Shown here: positions 5,117 to 9,004 of the stretch, in pieces
Position numbering within the stretch: position 1 is the first letter of the stretch
Layout of the letters: every line of letters begins with the position of its first letter
DNA from: Actinobacteria bacterium 13_1_20CM_4_69_9
GTDB lineage: Bacteria; Actinomycetota; Thermoleophilia; Gaiellales; Gaiellaceae
DNA length: 9,004 nt
Direction of reading: 5' to 3'
Assembly: GCA_001920085.1 (NCBI GenBank)
Contig: MNJC01000094.1
Location: forward strand, 1 to 9,004
Notes under the pieces: generated by a model
Database searches by the model: none
The model's input: only the letters and a program-made list of their open reading frames with translations
Told to the model about the DNA's origin: nothing
Position numbers and translations under genes: made by a program

Positions 5117-8053
5117 GTGGGTCTGAACCTGATCACCGGCCCGGCGAACGCCGGGAAGGTGGCGCTCCTGCTGCGCCGTTACCTCGCGGCTCTGGGCGAT
5201 GAGCCGTGCCTGATCGTGCCGAACCGGTCGGACGTCGAGCGCGTCGAGCGCGATCTGCTCGAGCTGCAGCCGGCGCTCCTGGCCGGCTCGATCGGCACCT
5301 TCGACGACGTCTTCAAACGCGTCGCGCGACGCGGCGCCGAGTCGCGTCCCGTCGCCACAGACGCGCAGCGGACGCTGATCGTCCGCCGCGCGCTTGCGGG
5401 CCAGTCGCTGAACGGGCTCGGGCGCTCGGCCCGGTTCGGCGGCTTCGCGGACGCCCTGCTCGCAACGGTGGCCGAGCTCGAGTCTGGGCTGCTCGATCCG
5501 AACGACCTCGAGGGCGAGCTCGCGACGCTCTACGCTGCCTACCGCGCCGAGCTCGACCGGCTCAATCTCTGGGATCGCGATCTCCTCCGCCGGCGCGCCG
5601 CCGAGCGCGTCGCCAACGAGCTCGACGCCTGGGGCGGGGAGCCGGTCTTCGCGTACGGGTTCGAGGACCTGACCGGCGCGGAATGGGCGCTGCTGCAGGC
5701 TCTCGCCGGCCGGACCGAGGTCACCGTGTCGATGCCCTACGAGCCCGGCCGGCCCGCGTTCGCGTCGCTCGGTCGCACGATGGACGATCTCGCTGCGCTC
5801 GCCGACGGCCGCATCGAGGAGCTGCCGCCGGGCTTCGCGGAGGTCGCGGAGCCCGCGCTCGCGCACCTCGAGCGCGCGCTGTTCTCGGAGCGGCCTCCCT
5901 CGGATGCACCCCCGATCGACGGGGCCCTTCGCTTCTTCGAGGCGGCCGGGACGCGTGGCGTGCTCGAGCTCGTCGGCGAGGAGCTGCTGTCGCTCATTCG
6001 TGGAGGCACTCCGCCGGAGGAGATCGGCATCGTCTGTCCCACGCTCGACCGCTGGCAGGCGCCCGTGGAGACGGCGCTCGGCACGCTCGGCGTCCCCTAC
6101 GCGCTCGAGTCGTATGTCCGGCTCGACAAGACGGCGTACGGCCAGGCGCTGCTGAGCGTGCTGCGCTTCGCGTGGCTCGGTGGCGGACGCGCGGAGCTGT
6201 ACGCGTTCCTGCGCTCGCCGTACTCGGGCCTGCCGCGGCAGAACGCCGACTTCCTCGAGGGCCGGCTGCGCGGCCGGGCCGTCAACGACCCCGAGAAGGT
6301 CGAGACGGAGACCATCCGTCTGCGGGACGGGCAGCCGCTGCCCGTCCTGGAAGCGCTGCGCTCCGCGCCGACGCCGCTCGACGCGGTCGCGGCGCTCGCC
6401 GCATCGATGCTTCGTGCGGCGTACGGGCTCGAGTCGCCACCGGTGGGGGAGGTCTCGCGCCACGACATCCGCGCGCACGAAACCGTCATGCGCCTGCTCG
6501 GCGAGCTGCGCGGGTGGAGCGAGCTGGAAGGGTCGCTCTCGACCGAGGAGCTCGTGGCGGCGCTGGAGCGCGCCGAGGTCCGGCGCGCGTCGGCGGCCGA
6601 GCCGGGGCGCGTGGCCGTGCTCGATCTGCTGCGCGCGCGGACGCGCAGGTTCGACATCGTCTTCGTGCTCGGCCTCGAGGAGGGGCGGCTGCCGCGGCGC
6701 GGCCACGAGTCGCCCTTTCTCGCGGACGACGCGCGGCGCGAGCTCGACGAGCGCTCGCGCGCGCGGCTCTCGCGGCCCGACGCGGTCGCCCGCGACCGCT
6801 ACCTGTTCTACACTGCCTGCACGCGCGCGACGAAGCGCGTCTACCTCGCGCGCGAAGCTGCGGGCGACGACGGCAGCCCGCGCTCGCCGAGCCCGTTCTG
6901 GGACGAGGTCGTGGCGCTGTTCCCGGCTGACGACGTGCAGCGTTGGACGCGCCGCCGCCCGCTCTCGCAGCTGACCTGGCCGGTCGAGGCGGCGCCGACG
7001 GAGCGCGAGCGGCTCCGAGCCGTTGCCATGCGCGTGCCCGACGATCGCGCCGCCGCCGAGGCGATCGCCGCGGCGAACGGCTGGGAGCGGCGCCTGACCC
7101 GCGCACTGCGGGCGTTCGAGCGGCCGACTCGCCTCACGCATCCGGCCGTCCTCGCGGAGTTGAGTCGGCGCACGACGTTCAACGTGACCGAGCTCGAGCG
7201 CTTCGTCGACTGCTCGTCGATGTGGTTCCTCGACCGGATGATCGATCCGAAGACGATGGACCGCGAGCCAGACGCGCGCATGCGCGGGTCGATCGCACAC
7301 CAGGCCCTCTACCGGTTCTACTCGGGCCTGCCGAAGCAGCTGGGGATCGACCGCGTCGGGCCCGACGAGCTCGAGGCCGGGCTGGCCTTCCTGCGCCGTT
7401 GCCTCGACGAGGCCGTCGACGGCGTGCGGATGGAGCTGACCGAGTTGCAGCAGCGCGAGCTGCGTCACGGGCTGTGGCGCGACCTCGAGGCATTCGTGCG
7501 TGAGGACGCGGCGGCCGAGTCGCCGCTCGTCCCGCGCCGCTTCGAGGTGGCGTTCGGAACGGAGCGCGCCGCGACCGAGCTGCAGCGCGGCCTCGAGCTC
7601 GCGGACCGCGTGACCCTCTCGGGGAAGATCGACCGCATCGACGTCGACCCCTTCAGCGCGCGCGGGATCGTCCAGGACTACAAGGCGGGCAAGCGCGGGC
7701 ACTCCGCCGCGCAGATCGAGTCGGAGCAGAAGCTGCAGATCCCCCTGTACATGCTCGTCCTGCGCGATCTCGTCGGGATCGAGCCGCTCGGCGGTCTCTA
7801 CCGGCCGCTGGCGGGCGAGCGCAAGCCGCGCGGCCTGCTGCGCGCCGAGGCGCGCGACGACGGCGTGCCGGGCTACTCGTCCAAGGACTACCTCGACGAG
7901 GAGGCGTTCTGGAGCCAGGTCGAGCGTTCGCGCGAGCTCGCGGTCGGGATCGTCGAGCGCCTTCGCGGCGGCGACATCCGCCACGACCCGAAGGGCGGCG
8001 ACTGCCCCGCGTGGTGCGAGCTCTGGCCGATGTGCCGGGTGAGGCGGCCCTGA
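5117..8053 (+). CDS. AddB/RexB-like PD-(D/E)XK nuclease with degenerate helicase domain
   Basis: A 978-residue subunit of an AddAB-type helicase-nuclease that resects double-strand ends for recombination. The N-terminus has a Walker A-like GPANAGKV (residues 8-15) in which Val replaces the usual Ser/Thr. Helicase-fold remnants follow: EEIGIVCPTLDRW, VFVLGLEEGRLPRRG and YLFYTACTRATKRVYLAR (motif VI-like). The C-terminal RecB-family nuclease has H728 (RGSIAHQ), D839 (GKIDRID), D854-Y-K856 (QDYKAG) and a QKLQIPLYM motif, so it looks active. C699 (FVDCSS) plus C963, C967 and C973 (DCPAWCELWPMC) form an AddB-type Fe-S signature with spacing x3-x5. The GTG at 5117 starts just before the nucleotide-binding loop; a TAGCAT box and an inverted repeat precede it and no Shine-Dalgarno sequence does. 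It overlaps the addA-like gene. An AdnA-type name is less likely because no intact motor is seen. Confidence 0.9.
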   Translation: MGLNLITGPANAGKVALLLRRYLAALGDEPCLIVPNRSDVERVERDLLELQPALLAGSIGTFDDVFKRVARRGAESRPVATDAQRTLIVRRALAGQSLNGLGRSARFGGFADALLATVAELESGLLDPNDLEGELATLYAAYRAELDRLNLWDRDLLRRRAAERVANELDAWGGEPVFAYGFEDLTGAEWALLQALAGRTEVTVSMPYEPGRPAFASLGRTMDDLAALADGRIEELPPGFAEVAEPALAHLERALFSERPPSDAPPIDGALRFFEAAGTRGVLELVGEELLSLIRGGTPPEEIGIVCPTLDRWQAPVETALGTLGVPYALESYVRLDKTAYGQALLSVLRFAWLGGGRAELYAFLRSPYSGLPRQNADFLEGRLRGRAVNDPEKVETETIRLRDGQPLPVLEALRSAPTPLDAVAALAASMLRAAYGLESPPVGEVSRHDIRAHETVMRLLGELRGWSELEGSLSTEELVAALERAEVRRASAAEPGRVAVLDLLRARTRRFDIVFVLGLEEGRLPRRGHESPFLADDARRELDERSRARLSRPDAVARDRYLFYTACTRATKRVYLAREAAGDDGSPRSPSPFWDEVVALFPADDVQRWTRRRPLSQLTWPVEAAPTERERLRAVAMRVPDDRAAAEAIAAANGWERRLTRALRAFERPTRLTHPAVLAELSRRTTFNVTELERFVDCSSMWFLDRMIDPKTMDREPDARMRGSIAHQALYRFYSGLPKQLGIDRVGPDELEAGLAFLRRCLDEAVDGVRMELTELQQRELRHGLWRDLEAFVREDAAAESPLVPRRFEVAFGTERAATELQRGLELADRVTLSGKIDRIDVDPFSARGIVQDYKAGKRGHSAAQIESEQKLQIPLYMLVLRDLVGIEPLGGLYRPLAGERKPRGLLRAEARDDGVPGYSSKDYLDEEAFWSQVERSRELAVGIVERLRGGDIRHDPKGGDCPAWCELWPMCRVRRP

Positions 8054-9004
8054 ACGTCGCTTCCCTGAACGCCGAACAGCGCGCGGCCGTCGACGCGCGC
8101 GGGCTCGTCTTCGTCTCGGCCGGTGCCGGGACCGGGAAGACGCGCGTGCTCGTCGAGCGCTTCGCGCGGGCGGTGTGCGACGAGGGCGTCGACGTCGAGT
8201 CGATCCTCGTGATCACGTACACCGAGAAGGCGGCCGGCGAGCTGCGCACGCGCATCCGCTCGGGCCTCGTGGAGCGAGGCCGGCCCGATCTGGCACGCGC
8301 GCTCGACGGCGCGTGGATCTCCACGATCCACGGCTTCTGCCACCGGCTGCTGCGCTCGCATCCGTTCGCTGCGGGTGTCGATCCGCGCTTCCGCGTGCTC
8401 GACGAGAGCCAGGGGCGCGTGCTGCGCGGCGAGGCGTTCGAGGCCGCGCTGACGGAGTTCTGCGCCGGCGACGACCCGGCACGTCTGCGCCTGCTCGCCG
8501 TCTACGGCGCCGACGGGCTACGCCGCATGCTCACCGGCGTCTACGAGACGCTCCGGTCGGCCGGGCGCGAGCTGGTGCTCGAGCTCGGCGAGCGCCGCAG
8601 CCTGCAGGAGTGCCTCGACGAGTTTCACGAGGCGGCCCGCTGCCTCGGCGAGGAGGTCTCGCTCGACGGCGAACCGCCGGACCGGCTGCTGGACCTGAGC
8701 GAGCTCCGCCTTCGCGGCGAGCGGGCCGCGAGCTACGAGGAGGCGCGCAGGAACGTCGAGCAGGCCGCACTCGACGAGCTCGCCGCCGCCGACCGCGACC
8801 TGCTGCAGGAGCTGCTCACCGGATTCGCCGCCGCCTACCAGGAGGCGAAGGACCACGAGTCGGCGCTCGACTTCGAGGATCTCCAGCTGCGTGCACGCGA
8901 CCTCCTGCGCGACGACGCCGCGATCCGCGAGCGCGAGCAGCTGCGCTTCCGCGGGGTCATGGTCGACGAGTTCCAGGACACGAACCGCCTCCAGTGCGAG
9001 CTGA
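8032..9004 (+). CDS. AddA/UvrD-like superfamily 1 helicase, N-terminal part (3' end outside window)
   Basis: Motor subunit expected to pair with the AddB-like nuclease in double-strand-end resection. The 324 visible residues contain the Q motif SLNAEQRAAV (11-20), Walker A GAGTGKT with K36, motif Ia VITYTEKAAGELRTRI, the STIHGFCHRLLRSHP segment typical of AddA/RecB, LDFEDLQLRARDLL, and motif II VDEFQDT (D312-E313). All are intact, so this is the active motor of the pair. GTG at 8032 is the nearest conventional start and overlaps addB by 22 bases, with a weak ribosome site. A CTG at 8050, overlapping the addB stop as CTGA, has a better Shine-Dalgarno sequence and would drop six residues. The C-terminal nuclease domain seen in AddA proteins lies outside the window, so its presence is unknown. 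Confidence 0.9.
   Translation, partial: MPGEAALNVASLNAEQRAAVDARGLVFVSAGAGTGKTRVLVERFARAVCDEGVDVESILVITYTEKAAGELRTRIRSGLVERGRPDLARALDGAWISTIHGFCHRLLRSHPFAAGVDPRFRVLDESQGRVLRGEAFEAALTEFCAGDDPARLRLLAVYGADGLRRMLTGVYETLRSAGRELVLELGERRSLQECLDEFHEAARCLGEEVSLDGEPPDRLLDLSELRLRGERAASYEEARRNVEQAALDELAAADRDLLQELLTGFAAAYQEAKDHESALDFEDLQLRARDLLRDDAAIREREQLRFRGVMVDEFQDTNRLQCEL
8038..8044 (+). promoter_or_regulatory. Shine-Dalgarno-like GGTGAGG before CTG 8050
   Basis: GGTGAGG inside the end of the addB-like gene lies 5 bases before the CTG at 8050, the same geometry as the phosphoesterase start. It would be inside the coding region if GTG 8032 is used, so the two starts compete. Confidence 0.35.

Noticed and set aside
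5111..7984. A 957-codon open frame antisense to the AddB-like gene
   Set aside because: It runs in exact codon register opposite the gene, so it only shows that about 956 sense codons contain no TTA, CTA or TCA. That follows from the extreme G/C third-position bias. Its translation is Arg/Glu/Ala-rich with no recognisable motif.

Overview
The window is uniformly GC-rich, with strong G/C preference at third codon positions and tightly packed genes. The gene content (split-type PntA, bacterial topoisomerase IB, an AddAB-like pair, a small Cys4 protein with a basic tail, TANNNT -10-like boxes next to start codons) fits an actinobacterium. My best guess is a Thermoleophilia-like lineage (Solirubrobacterales/Gaiellales). 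That guess rests on protein style and is not proven. There is no tRNA, rRNA, CRISPR array, insertion sequence or phage gene, no stretch over 300 bases lacks a gene, and the region looks like core chromosome.

Layout. (1) Bases 1-608, minus strand: N-terminal 202 residues of NAD(P) transhydrogenase alpha subunit. (2) Bases 639-2053, plus strand: a DedA membrane protein coupled to a secreted phosphoesterase whose best start is a CTG overlapping the DedA stop. (3) Bases 2114-2680, plus strand: a stand-alone HD-GYP cyclic-di-GMP phosphodiesterase. (4) Bases 2681-3751, minus strand: an isocitrate/isopropylmalate-family dehydrogenase whose stop abuts the HD-GYP stop with no base between. (5) Bases 3776-4792, plus strand: topoisomerase IB with a complete catalytic pentad. 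(6) Bases 4851-5048, plus strand: a 65-residue Cys4 zinc-knuckle protein. (7) Bases 5117-8053, plus strand: an AddB/RexB-like nuclease with a degenerate Walker A and a four-cysteine Fe-S signature. (8) From 8032 to the right edge, plus strand: the AddA/UvrD-like helicase partner, cut by the window.

How the parts fit. Genes 5-8 form a same-strand DNA topology and double-strand-end processing block. DedA and the phosphoesterase form a translationally coupled envelope pair, perhaps acting on lipid phosphates. PntA and the dehydrogenase are both pyridine-nucleotide enzymes and each is divergent from a plus-strand gene across a gap of about 24-30 bp.

The most interesting non-coding signal is the start architecture. 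First genes of units (pntA, dedA, the dehydrogenase, topoisomerase IB, addB) lack a well-placed Shine-Dalgarno sequence and most carry a TANNNT box 6-10 bases before the start, which suggests leaderless mRNAs. Coupled or internal genes have good Shine-Dalgarno sequences. A perfect 7-bp inverted repeat brackets the candidate addB promoter.
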